Below are positions 56,001 through 64,000 of a DNA stretch of 64,000 nucleotides, in pieces. Numbering within the stretch: position 1 is the first letter of the stretch; each line of letters begins with the position of its first letter. The notes below the pieces were generated by a model. The model was not told where the DNA came from. It made no database searches and saw nothing but the letters and a program-made list of their open reading frames with translations. The position numbers and the translations under genes were made by a program. Source of the stretch: Monocercomonoides exilis (lineage: Eukaryota > Preaxostyla > Oxymonadida > Polymastigidae); contig LSRY02000006.1 in NCBI GenBank assembly GCA_001643675.2, forward strand, positions 684,501 to 748,500. The letters run 5' to 3'.

Positions 56001-59000
56001 TTGAGTTTGGATCGGAGAGTGCTGCCAAATGGGGTTCATCGATATTTGTTGTTGAAGGTCATTCTGGAAGCATTCCTTCGATAAATATGACGAAGAGCGA
56101 TTTTGGAGAAATCACATTTAACGACGGGTGCGTTATTGAGTGTCATAATGGAAATATCGAGAAGATAACAGGATGCTCCTTTTCATCGATTTCTCGTTCG
56201 AAGGGAAGTGGAGGATGTATAAGTGTTTCAAACAATGAGGATGAAAATGGAGATTATAAAGTGGAAATATTTGACTGCACATTTGAAGGGTGTTCTGTTG
56301 AAGAAGAGGGAACTGAGATTGGAGGAGGTGCGTTCTTTTTTGAAGCATCAACAAATACGAACCTGTTGATGAAAGAATGCAAGTTTTATTGTTGCACAGC
56401 ACAATTTGAAGAGGGAAGTGTTGGATATGGAGGAGGAATTATGCTGAAGATACTGAAAGAAGAAGAAGCAGGGTTTGTGATATCCTCACCTGTTTTTTCA
56501 TCTGATAAGCCAAACAATGCAAAGTTTGGGAAGGACCTGTTCATTTCATCTCCATCGCTTGCCAAGAGCATCAAGAACGAAACTCTGCCATTTGTGAAAG
56601 ACAGATTGGAGATGCTAACCGAAGACTCAATGAGAGGGTATGATGGAGGAGACAGAGAGTGTGCAATTCCCCTGATCTATTTCTGGAAAGCGATTGAATC
56701 GAGTGTGCATGTTGCAAGAACAGGAAACAATGTGGTTGTGTGTGGATTGGAAGAGTATCCTTGTGATTCTGTTGATTATGGGACGAAAAGAGGCAGTAGT
56801 TTGGGGATTGAATCGATTGCAGTTCAGGGACTATGCGATGTGAGGAATGAAATGTGCATGAGTGGAATGAGACTAGAAGGAACAAATGGTGAAACAGATA
56901 AAATCAAATTTGTGAAAGAGATTGAAGGGAGTAGTGGTGCTGTTGTTGAGTGCAAAGGAATTGTTCAATTCAAAGAAGTGGGGATTCTGATCCCTAGTGC
57001 CTTCGATAACGAGGCAAACATCCTCATCCAGACAGGCACAGATGCAATCAAAACGACTATTGCAGGATGTTCAATTCACATAAGTGACAATGCTGAAGGT
57101 GAATTGACATTTGTATTGATAAGTGCCACAAAAGGAATTGTTTCTATTGAAAAGGCAAAGATGGCAGGGTTGGCATCAATGCATGAGATAATGAGCATAT
57201 CAGTTGGATGTGTGATAACCATGAGCGATGTTTCCTTTGAAGAAATTTCATTGAGCAGGAAAAGTGCAATTGTGATGAATGAAAATGAGATTCCAGAAAA
57301 TGGAAATGATAATGCAGAAGAAGAGTGGAATGTTCTGTTTGAGCAATGTTTATTTTTGAATGTGAAGTACAGTGTGTCAAACAACCCTTCGTTGCTTTGC
57401 TGTGATGTGCAGAATGAAGTGAGATTGAAAATGGAGAACTCCACAATTGACGAATGCGGATCGACAAGCTCGAATGAAGGAGGAGGAATGTTTTTCCTTC
57501 TCAACGAGAAAGGGAGTTTGGAGATGAATCACACAAAGATGACAGACTGTTTCTGCTCGAACAATGGGAGAGGAGGAGGGTTGTTTTTGAAATCAATGAG
57601 CGCCACACAGAAGGCATTGCCATTTGTGCTGTCAAACATCACATTCAAAGGGAATGTTGCACTGAAGGGGAGAGACATGTTTGTGAAGTGCACTGATCTT
57701 GACTCGCAAATAAGTGAATCACAGTTTCTGATAAATTTTGGAGAGCCGTTTGTGAAGGATCTGGCTATTTGGGGGTGCGCAGTAAATGATTATGGGGATG
57801 AAGAGGATCTGTTGGGGAGGGTGTATGTGTTCAGGAGCGAATTCATATTTGTGTCTTCGATTGTGGGGAACAGCAGCGACAGCAAGAACTGTGGGGAAAT
57901 GAAGGGTGCATGCTCATCGCTGAATATTGGTGTGAGTCACGTTATTCCTTCAGATTATTCACAGTTGTATATCTGGAATGAAACAACACTAACTGGTTCG
58001 TGCTCCGCTCAGAAGGTGACGATCAAGTCGATGGAATCGAATAGAAATTCAGAGATAAAAGTGCGTGAGATCAAGTTGGGCGATAAAGAAGCTGTGACAA
58101 CTTTGGGGTCTGTTCGATTTGAGAAAGTTTCATTTGTTTTTGGTGGAATTCAGAATGTTGTCTGCTCGTCCTTAATTCTCCAATTGAATGGATCTCTTAT
58201 TCTCGAATCTGTTTCATTCTTGTCAGAGAGCAGAACAACGGAGAATTCACACACCCTTTATAATTTTTCTCTTCTTGTTGTTGAAAATGGGATATTTGAG
58301 GCAGAAAAGTGTAATGTTGATCATTTAAGATTATTGAAGCCTGTGTTCATGATATTGAATTCAGAAAGAGCAACTTTCGAAGAGCTAACGATTTGCAATG
58401 TTCAATGCACAAGTTCAGTGATTGATTGTGGAAAGAGTGAGAAAATAAGAATTTCGAAGTTGGCAGCCGCAAACATCACTCTCCAAGGCGAGTGTTTGAT
58501 TTCGATTGGCCATGATCCTTCTTTTTCGCTTTCATTGTTGCATTCGTCGTTTGAACGCATCAGCCATTCAGCATCAGATGCATGCATTGTTCACTTGTCG
58601 AACATGAGATTTGCATTTGAAATGTTCAACTGCTCTATTTGTGATTGTACATCAGACTCTGAGAAAGGAAGTCAGGTGATGATTTCCTCATCAAATAACA
58701 TCCTGATGGAATTGTGCAAGTTTGAGGGAAACACAACATCTGAAGCAGAAGAAATGAATGGAAATACTGATAAGGTCTGCCAGTGGAATGGGTCAGTTGT
58801 TGATTTCACAAGAAGTGAAGTTTTCTTGAAAGAATCAATTATTGCAAATTCATCGGAAGGAGGATTGTCAGTGAGAGGAGGAAATGTGGTGATTGAGAAA
58901 GGAGAGTTTGTGAACAACAACCCATCGATTGGAAAATATCCCTCAGCTCGGAGAAACATATTGTGCTCGGATTCTGCTCAGCTGAATATCATGAGCTTGA

Positions 59001-60754
59001 AGGGAGGAGACGGAGTGAAAGATGATTCATCGATGTGGATTCTGAATGAAGGATGCACTTTGAAGGGGATTGTTGAGGAGCGAGCATCGCCATTATTCAT
59101 ACCCACGCTGCGGTGGGTGGAGACAGAGGAGAAGGAAGAGGTGCTGGATGTTGTGTTCAGGGGCACACTTCTTCTGCCATGCAACCTGTCGTTTCGCATT
59201 GTTTCGTCGGTGGGGGATGTGGAGCAGGTGGAGACACACGAGATAAGTGAGTCTGGGTTTGTGAGTGAAGAGGAAGTGCATGGCACAACTGGGCCGGAGA
59301 TGGTGAGGGGAGCAGAGGCGAGTGCGGAAGTGAGGGTGAGCATCTTGTTTGGAGATGGCCATTCTCCCTCGGCAACTGAGTCATTCATTCTGAAGAACAG
59401 GAGCGAGACTTATCCAAAGGGAGATGAAAGGATTGTTGAAGGTGGAAAAGAAGGGAAATCATCATGGGCATTGATTGTAATTGTGCTTGTTGTTGTTCTT
59501 TTGATTATTCTAATAATTGCGGTGATATTCATTGTTCGATGGAGAAAGCAAAAGAGAAGAACGGAAGAGTTGGAGATAATTGTGGAAGACACAGTGAAGA
59601 AGGATCCGAAGGCGTTTGAGATGGTGACGATGGAGATGTCACCAGAGGAACAGTGGAGGAGAGCTGAGAGGGAAGCTGAAAAGAAAAATGATGAGAGGAT
59701 GAAGAAGAGAATAAATGATACGAATATGCAGCACTCAGAGTCATCCGAGCATTTACTGAGTGAGAGTGGTTCCACAGAATATATCCTTGGAAGAGATTCA
59801 GACAAGATCCCTCAATGGATTCTGGAGAAAGATGATTATGAGGAAACAAGGAAGAGAACTCCTTCTCCATCCATCTCATCCACTTCAACTACTGATTCAG
59901 ATTCCACATTTGCTCGGAGAGAGGATCTGTGCCCAACCACCTCATCCATCTCGAACTTGGTGGATGCAATGGCCTGCTCATCTCCTCATGAGAAACTGAT
60001 TGTTGATCTGAGGGATTCACTGTTCATGCTGCTTCATGGAAGGAACGAGAAGAAGGAGATGGCGATTGGCACTCTGCAGGAGAGGGAGCTGACAGCTGCT
60101 CAGATCCTGTTCTGGGTGGCGAACGGTGCACTTCACTCATTTGATGAAATGGAAAATCCGCTCTCTTCTCTTGACAATCTGACTCCTCACATTGTGTTGT
60201 TCTCCGAGCACATGGTCATTTGCTTTGTCATGCGCTCCGACTTCTCTTCTGATGATTCGGACTCATCATCTATCTCTTCATCAACTGTTGTGACGTCCGC
60301 AAGTGATAATGATGATGATGATGACTCTCTTCCCTCGTCCGCGTTTGAGGATGAGGATGACTTCAAAAAAGAGTGCCTGAGGTGGAAGGCACCTGAGCTG
60401 CTGATGAACAAGAAGATGGGTGCAACCAAGGAGTCGGTGGCATTTTCGATCGGGATGATGCTGTGGGAGTGTCTGACGCTCCAGATTCCGTTTGGTGATT
60501 ATGAGGCAGAGGTGGCAGGGCAGAAGATCGTGAATGGGGAGAGACTGGAACTGAGGAGCATTGAAACTTCTCAGTTTGTGCGAGTTGTGAAGTGCTGCGT
60601 GGCATGGAAAGCAGAAGACAGGCCATCACTGACTGAGCTTCGGAAGGAGTTTATCTGTTTTTTTCCAGCAGGTGCAACAATGCTGACGATCACAGATGCA
60701 ATCAGAATTGAGGAAGCGAGCAGTGAGAGCGAAGGATACACAAAAAACAAATGA
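53045..60754 (+). CDS. Giant beta-helix surface protein with membrane span and pseudokinase tail (second copy)
   Basis: The ATG at 53045 gives a good signal peptide (MIPFVFLSCLFSIICG) and 2,569 residues; an in-frame ATG at 52946 would add 33 residues of non-signal-like sequence. The ectodomain of beta-helix rungs has linkers of type CG-x(n)-PC/AC-x-S/T-I near residues 512, 852, 1233 and 1615. The N-terminal third aligns with the gene at 1-2401. From about residue 1915 to the end it is almost identical to 11428-20577: membrane span near 2139-2165 (LIVIVLVVVLLIILIIAVIF), MVTMEMSPEEQWRRAERE, Ser-rich linker, RWKAPEL near 2448 and KAEDRPSLTELRKEF. HRD and DFG are missing, so it is a pseudokinase. 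Probable role: surface recognition or adhesion with a cytosolic scaffold; this is inference. Confidence 0.93.
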   Translation: MIPFVFLSCLFSIICGKDCHERLSCECSALYVSETEKNGIFVKKSVVRMFCEIYNSSAELKWMLLENPDNCVMFEIKAGSLLQVEGSVFVRDNEWNGNYVRNGGTCRLINTSLGVGNGQECGMMESVVKMEGGDLSSLLVRNSEFENAVFCGSGGSFLRDGSGSFEGIQNCVFANITKKFNETEEIQTGKERMMRMSSMEDCDVERSMNVLERGIVSGTEGSGSFLCNNCTFVRNERVDRKVRNTDRVETTESLNFTNAEWIECSAECGGALYVHDNSNATLNVENSSFERCNATSTRGGGIFVENVGVCSVNHSRFKECYCVSSDNHGGAGVEILGIIVQPFVFNCIFEDCWSGNDAGGLGVWTSKTTKTKDCILDCSFKNCSGHMQGDSDGGGFISWYPIDKVVVRNCLFQDCHSDDRGGGVSLNLTDYHGELLWFCFFHNNSAPHGNDIFVYDYFADSQLVWCYSTRTEGVRYYAGGDKSEWLPNNGGKCRFVASTQIQANAKDTFSCGLNESYACLSISHCLSQMISGFVEEIKVLSGTVVEGKGVDVGEKTISVNGASPYGSIIETKFEANGLSLFCIGTGKLNVSDLSVIHNTSFENNRQSRLFEVEGSGLMDVKRMNISMDSSHSEERSIQNSLVKIDDGELKMQDVKWGQTFITTNVISLSLEATVSLTLDNCTFSNIVRTTAGSSLMCVGEGSYSITLEGCRIDGCGNEDCEFGGGMMVEAGSGSSLKMNGGIVKNCYASATQGRGGGIGLKVRNANADFLISSAFEGNMARWGSDIFVDSIDLESTTRSEKITSLTASLETKSKMQGYENGDESFPIPLCVYLWNNFSGSAFVGGGSLSHDFSKCGFEEFPCSTITKAASVHFEGKKKDVALLEPFAFEDELRLTSNGWSIKGKVEKIKCDVSDQKEGTQNGLIENTIAASVTGIVFSMKKSLIFHESVFECCSGKLILIKCGMEGGTEAISTVLVKAIGGAVELIEFGSESAAKWGSSIFVVEGHSGSIPSINMTKSDFGEITFNDGCVIECHNGNIEKITGCSFSSISRSKGSGGCISVSNNEDENGDYKVEIFDCTFEGCSVEEEGTEIGGGAFFFEASTNTNLLMKECKFYCCTAQFEEGSVGYGGGIMLKILKEEEAGFVISSPVFSSDKPNNAKFGKDLFISSPSLAKSIKNETLPFVKDRLEMLTEDSMRGYDGGDRECAIPLIYFWKAIESSVHVARTGNNVVVCGLEEYPCDSVDYGTKRGSSLGIESIAVQGLCDVRNEMCMSGMRLEGTNGETDKIKFVKEIEGSSGAVVECKGIVQFKEVGILIPSAFDNEANILIQTGTDAIKTTIAGCSIHISDNAEGELTFVLISATKGIVSIEKAKMAGLASMHEIMSISVGCVITMSDVSFEEISLSRKSAIVMNENEIPENGNDNAEEEWNVLFEQCLFLNVKYSVSNNPSLLCCDVQNEVRLKMENSTIDECGSTSSNEGGGMFFLLNEKGSLEMNHTKMTDCFCSNNGRGGGLFLKSMSATQKALPFVLSNITFKGNVALKGRDMFVKCTDLDSQISESQFLINFGEPFVKDLAIWGCAVNDYGDEEDLLGRVYVFRSEFIFVSSIVGNSSDSKNCGEMKGACSSLNIGVSHVIPSDYSQLYIWNETTLTGSCSAQKVTIKSMESNRNSEIKVREIKLGDKEAVTTLGSVRFEKVSFVFGGIQNVVCSSLILQLNGSLILESVSFLSESRTTENSHTLYNFSLLVVENGIFEAEKCNVDHLRLLKPVFMILNSERATFEELTICNVQCTSSVIDCGKSEKIRISKLAAANITLQGECLISIGHDPSFSLSLLHSSFERISHSASDACIVHLSNMRFAFEMFNCSICDCTSDSEKGSQVMISSSNNILMELCKFEGNTTSEAEEMNGNTDKVCQWNGSVVDFTRSEVFLKESIIANSSEGGLSVRGGNVVIEKGEFVNNNPSIGKYPSARRNILCSDSAQLNIMSLKGGDGVKDDSSMWILNEGCTLKGIVEERASPLFIPTLRWVETEEKEEVLDVVFRGTLLLPCNLSFRIVSSVGDVEQVETHEISESGFVSEEEVHGTTGPEMVRGAEASAEVRVSILFGDGHSPSATESFILKNRSETYPKGDERIVEGGKEGKSSWALIVIVLVVVLLIILIIAVIFIVRWRKQKRRTEELEIIVEDTVKKDPKAFEMVTMEMSPEEQWRRAEREAEKKNDERMKKRINDTNMQHSESSEHLLSESGSTEYILGRDSDKIPQWILEKDDYEETRKRTPSPSISSTSTTDSDSTFARREDLCPTTSSISNLVDAMACSSPHEKLIVDLRDSLFMLLHGRNEKKEMAIGTLQERELTAAQILFWVANGALHSFDEMENPLSSLDNLTPHIVLFSEHMVICFVMRSDFSSDDSDSSSISSSTVVTSASDNDDDDDSLPSSAFEDEDDFKKECLRWKAPELLMNKKMGATKESVAFSIGMMLWECLTLQIPFGDYEAEVAGQKIVNGERLELRSIETSQFVRVVKCCVAWKAEDRPSLTELRKEFICFFPAGATMLTITDAIRIEEASSESEGYTKNK

Positions 60755-61124
60755 ACTGTGAAATCAAATGACTGGAGAGGTTGATGAGGGAAAGGGAAGG
60801 AATAGTAGATTTGACTGGGAAATGTTTTGTTGTTTTACAGAATATTAGTTAATGAATAGAGAAAGGGTTGTTCCGATAAAATGATAACAAGCAGTTTGTT
60901 CATCTGAACAAACATTATGTTTTGATTTATATATGTATGGATATGTTTAATATGCAGACTTTTGAATGTCTTTCTGCAATTTGCTTTTCAGAGAAGGTTT
61001 TGAAGTTGTGTTTTGTGAACCGAGTTTTGAATTTTGTTAAATGTGATGAGGTGTTTGATTGAATACACAACAGTTTTTCTATGAAAGAGTATTTTCAAAA
61101 AATATTTTGTTTAATTTTTGTGCT
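60755..61124 (+). repeat. 3' flank shared with the paralog at 20578
   Basis: It is closely similar to 20578-20945. At its end (GTGC-TA-TAATCAT) it preserves the uninterrupted site into which foldback element A inserted in the other copy. Confidence 0.8.
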
Positions 61125-61219
61125 ATAATCATTATATATTTTTATATATTCAGATTAGCATTTTTTTCAAATTTGAACTTATTGTATTTGTTGGCGAAAT
61201 GGAATAATTTCGAAGTGAA

Positions 61220-61431
61220 ACTTTTCAGTTCAAAAAACACAATAAAAATGGGTCCATTTTTAGACAATTGTGAAATGTTGGAAAACTTTATATTTTTATT
61301 TCAACGATGCCTGTTTACGGATATGAAAATCAAATTTATTTTGAAATTTGAGTAAGCGAAATAAAGCTCTGAGTGAAACAATTTTTCAATGCCTTGTTCA
61401 AAAAATGCTTGAAAGACAGTAGTTTCCCCCA
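61220..61431 (-). mobile_element. MITE family E, copy 2 (one end only)
   Basis: It matches 46848-47060 in reverse orientation, ending TTTCCCCCA-TA. The other terminal repeat is not visible, so the copy is truncated or diverged. Confidence 0.7.
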
Positions 61432-61595
61432 TATATATCTAACCCTGTGATTAAATGCGATCGGTAATGAATGAAAATTTCATTAAAATGTTCTTGCACA
61501 CAAAAAAGTAATTATAACCGATGTTGAATATATTCGACGTAATTACATTTGATTTTGATACACCAAAAATAATTCATAGTCGGTAAACTTTCAAA

Positions 61596-62062
61596 TATAC
61601 CTCTGTGACCTGACAAAAAACTTGAAGCTTCGTCTGTCACAAAAAAAAAATTTTTTTTTTAAAAATTTCTATACAATAAACTATTGCTAAAACTTCCAAA
61701 GACTTTTCAAAGCACTACGGAAAAGATTTGTTGATAGCATCTGTAATATCTTGTCGATTTTTCTCTTTTGTCAGTGACCGTCAGTGACCGTCAGTGACTG
61801 TCAATGACAAATTGTGACAAAAATATTCCTCAACTGACATTTCGTGTCAAATAAAATAAATATTGGGTACTTGATCACACAAATAAATAAATTTGATTTT
61901 TTCAGAATAATAAGAATTGTTATATGTGGTTTTTCAAATTAATTATTATAGCAACGAAGAATCATGAAATCATTATAAATAACCCTTTTTGACAAATCAT
62001 AAATATCTTGTCAGTCATTTTGTCATTTTTTCAATTTTCTCTTGTCATATCACAGAGGTATA
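61596..62062. mobile_element. 463 bp MITE (family F) with TA duplication
   Basis: Terminal inverted repeats TACCTCTGTGACCTGACA (61598) and TACCTCTGTGATATGACA (reverse complement, ending 62060) are flanked by TA on both sides. The interior has repeated TGACA/TGTCA words and a 10-bp tandem repeat. There is no coding capacity. Confidence 0.8.
61773..61812 (+). repeat. Tandem 10-mer inside MITE F
   Basis: About 3.5 copies of GTCAGTGACC, the last ones changed to GTCAGTGACT and GTCAATGAC. Confidence 0.85.
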
Positions 62063-62892
62063 TTTTCAAATGAAATCGAGAAACTTTCAAGCAAAGTCGA
62101 AAGTTCGAAAAACTTCAAATTTTCAAAAAGATGACAAAAATCAACAAAAGTTAAAAAAACACTGTGATTGTTAAAATATCAATGATATTTGTTATTCAAA
62201 TAATTTTTCATCTTTTTTCCGATATTTTTCTTTGCTTTCTTTTGTCCAATTACAAAATGAAAAAATATGAGAGAAATACTGACACATTTTGATCATATTT
62301 CAATTGAAAGAACACTGCTTTACAAAAGATTTGTGAATTAAATATATTTATATTTTTTCTCAATTAATGAAGAATGATGTACGCAATATTGGCTTTCTTA
62401 TTTCGCGTTTTTCATATCAAAAAACTCATTTCTTATGAAAGGCAACAAATGTTATAACTTTTGTTTGTTGTTTATTATTGAGTTTATTTTGGTTCGAAAT
62501 CTTCAAAATTTGCAGAAATCAACAACACAAACATTGCAGATAATATTTCCAAAAACAGAATAACATTGTTTTTCTTCAGTTGAATTCTCTCTATTTAACG
62601 TTTATTTTTTTTCTCAAAATTTCGTTTTGATTGAAAGTTATTCGACTTCGAATGAAAACTTTCGACTTTGAATGAAAGTTTTCCGACTTTGAATAATTTT
62701 TGGTGTATTTATTTATTTATTGTTTTTCCATTATTTTTTTGTGTTTAGCTACATCACGTGTAATCACAATCAGATATAATCAAAAAAACTGTGTTAAGCT
62801 AAAGGTAATTGCATCGATTTTTGACTTTTCTTGCAACATAAAAGAAAAAATTATGTTCTGTTTTTTAACTTTTTCTTTTGATTTTTCAAATT

Positions 62893-63140
62893 CAACATGT
62901 CCAAATTTTTTTGGAAAGTTCCTTTTGTTTAATTTTCAAATAAAGAAAAATTATCATATTTCGATCAAATTTCTGTTTCCACTCACCAGATTTCATGAGA
63001 ATGAATATAATATCATCATCAAAAATTTGTTTCCATTACAGAAAAATTTGGTCTGTGTGAACAGAAATTTGAGAGCAATATGTAATTTTTATTCTATTTG
63101 TTAATTAAACAAAAGGAACATTTCAAAAATATTTTTTGAC
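62893..63140. repeat. Foldback element, copy 2 of the family at 4150-4400
   Basis: Shared words are ACATGT, GAAAGTTCCTTTTGTTTAA, CATATTTCGATCAA and CCACTCACCA, and the opposite arm ends CAAAAGGAACATTTCAAAA. The arms are more diverged from each other than in copy 1. Confidence 0.75.
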
Positions 63141-63251
63141 ATAATTTAAGTGTGTATGTATTTGTTTTTTTCTTTCCCATAAATGTAATTTATTGAAAAG
63201 TCAGTTTAATTCAATTTTTTGGTTGAAAAAAAAAGTTCATTCAAACATTCA

Positions 63252-63576
63252 GCCAGTGTTTATAATGGTGAAAACTTTCAATAACCGTGAACAGTATCAT
63301 TATCTCAACAACCTTTGATGGTTTGATATCGTTTATATTCATTGTTAAACATTTTTTGTTTTCAAACTTATGTGACAGATAGATGTGAAATTACGTGCCT
63401 CACAAAAGATATTTTTTTTTAAATTGGAGAAAAAGTTGTTTCTTTTCATTTTGTCTTTAAGTTTGTATTTATTGAAGAAATAATTGGACTTATTGAACAA
63501 ATGGAACTGTCAACGGTAGTTGAGATAATCCAACTGTCCACAGTTATTGAAAGTATCTGCAATTATTGACACTAAC
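63252..63576. repeat. Inverted-repeat element H, about 325 bp
   Basis: Imperfect arms of about 70 bp: 63252-63322 contains ACTTTCAATAACCGTGAACA and ATTATCTCAAC, and 63503-63576 carries their reverse complements. No gene lies between them. Confidence 0.6.
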
Positions 63577-64000
63577 AATATTTCGATTTAGGCTAATAAA
63601 TAATTATATAGTTGATCAGAATATTTCGCAAAATTGTAATTGCTTTCATATTTTTTCTATTCAATGAAATTATATGAATAGAAATTGTAATTTGATCACG
63701 ATGAAAATTATTTATTTTTTTTTTTTTAATACAATAAAAATATACATTTCAAAAATAATTTGTCAAATAATCAATGAGCAATCATCCAGTCTTTGATCTG
63801 GGTTTATATTGAATTCACTTTTTGAATTTTTTAATCCATCAAGTTTTCATAAAAAATAATCATCATCGTTATGTTATTGATTATTATTAGAAAAACTTAC
63901 CATTATTTTTTCTTTTTTTATAAGAAAAATAGTTTTTGCAACTGAAGCTTTTTTCGTGGTGTTGATTTTTCAAAGATTTTATTTCTTTAAAGAATAATAA
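63577..64000. other. AT-rich right edge, nothing recognised
   Basis: No open frame or repeat that I can support. Confidence 0.5.

Overview
The window is nuclear DNA of a protist. Three features point to a metamonad, most likely an oxymonad of the Monocercomonoides type: very long parallel-beta-helix surface proteins that end in one membrane span and a degenerate kinase-like tail, a short cathepsin B-type protease, and a SPRY fragment. This placement is inference from protein style; there is no rRNA or other marker here. Genes are compact and less AT-rich, and they are separated by very AT-rich spacers full of inverted repeats. The standard genetic code fits, because open frames of 2,500 to 4,000 codons contain no TAA, TAG or TGA. 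Seven short GT-AG introns (58 to 102 bp) can be placed, each confirmed by restoring frame and domain continuity.

Layout: 1-2401 (-) is the N-terminal 800 codons of a beta-helix surface protein that leaves the window. 2787-3499 (+) is a two-exon tail-anchored coiled-coil protein. 3686-3759 (-) is tRNA-Lys(UUU). 6160-7493 (-) is a two-exon multi-pass membrane protein, 8569-10566 (-) a four-exon SLC45/sucrose-type transporter, and 11428-20577 (+) a 3,049-residue surface protein. Two ~1 kb palindromes lie at 20946-21931 and 22415-23424. 23892-36007 (-) is a three-exon, ~3,984-residue giant with an N-terminal FPL (CLEC16A-type) domain. 38477-46054 (-) is a decayed hAT transposase gene split by a 4.8 kb inserted element. 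47814-48659 (+) is a cathepsin B-like protease, 49469-49906 (-) a SPRY fragment, and 53045-60754 (+) a second full-length surface protein. The last 3 kb holds small inverted-repeat elements.

The main result is a set of TA-flanked foldback elements with no recognisable transposase and unusually long, nearly identical arms (about 330 to 440 bp). Two insertions can be proved from the sequence. Deleting the 40860-45663 element with one TA copy restores the hAT reading frame exactly. The element at 20946-21931 is absent, leaving a single TA, at the matching place downstream of the paralogous surface gene near 61124. The 4.8 kb element also carries a captured, decayed piece of a surface-protein gene and a nested 1 kb palindrome, so the locus is a three-level nest.

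The surface-protein family is the other theme: three genes plus the captured fragment. The ectodomain is built from modules of about 340 to 420 residues, and the cytoplasmic tail is a pseudokinase without HRD or DFG residues. The two complete genes are almost identical over their last ~650 codons and ~370 bp of 3' flank but differ greatly in their ectodomains.
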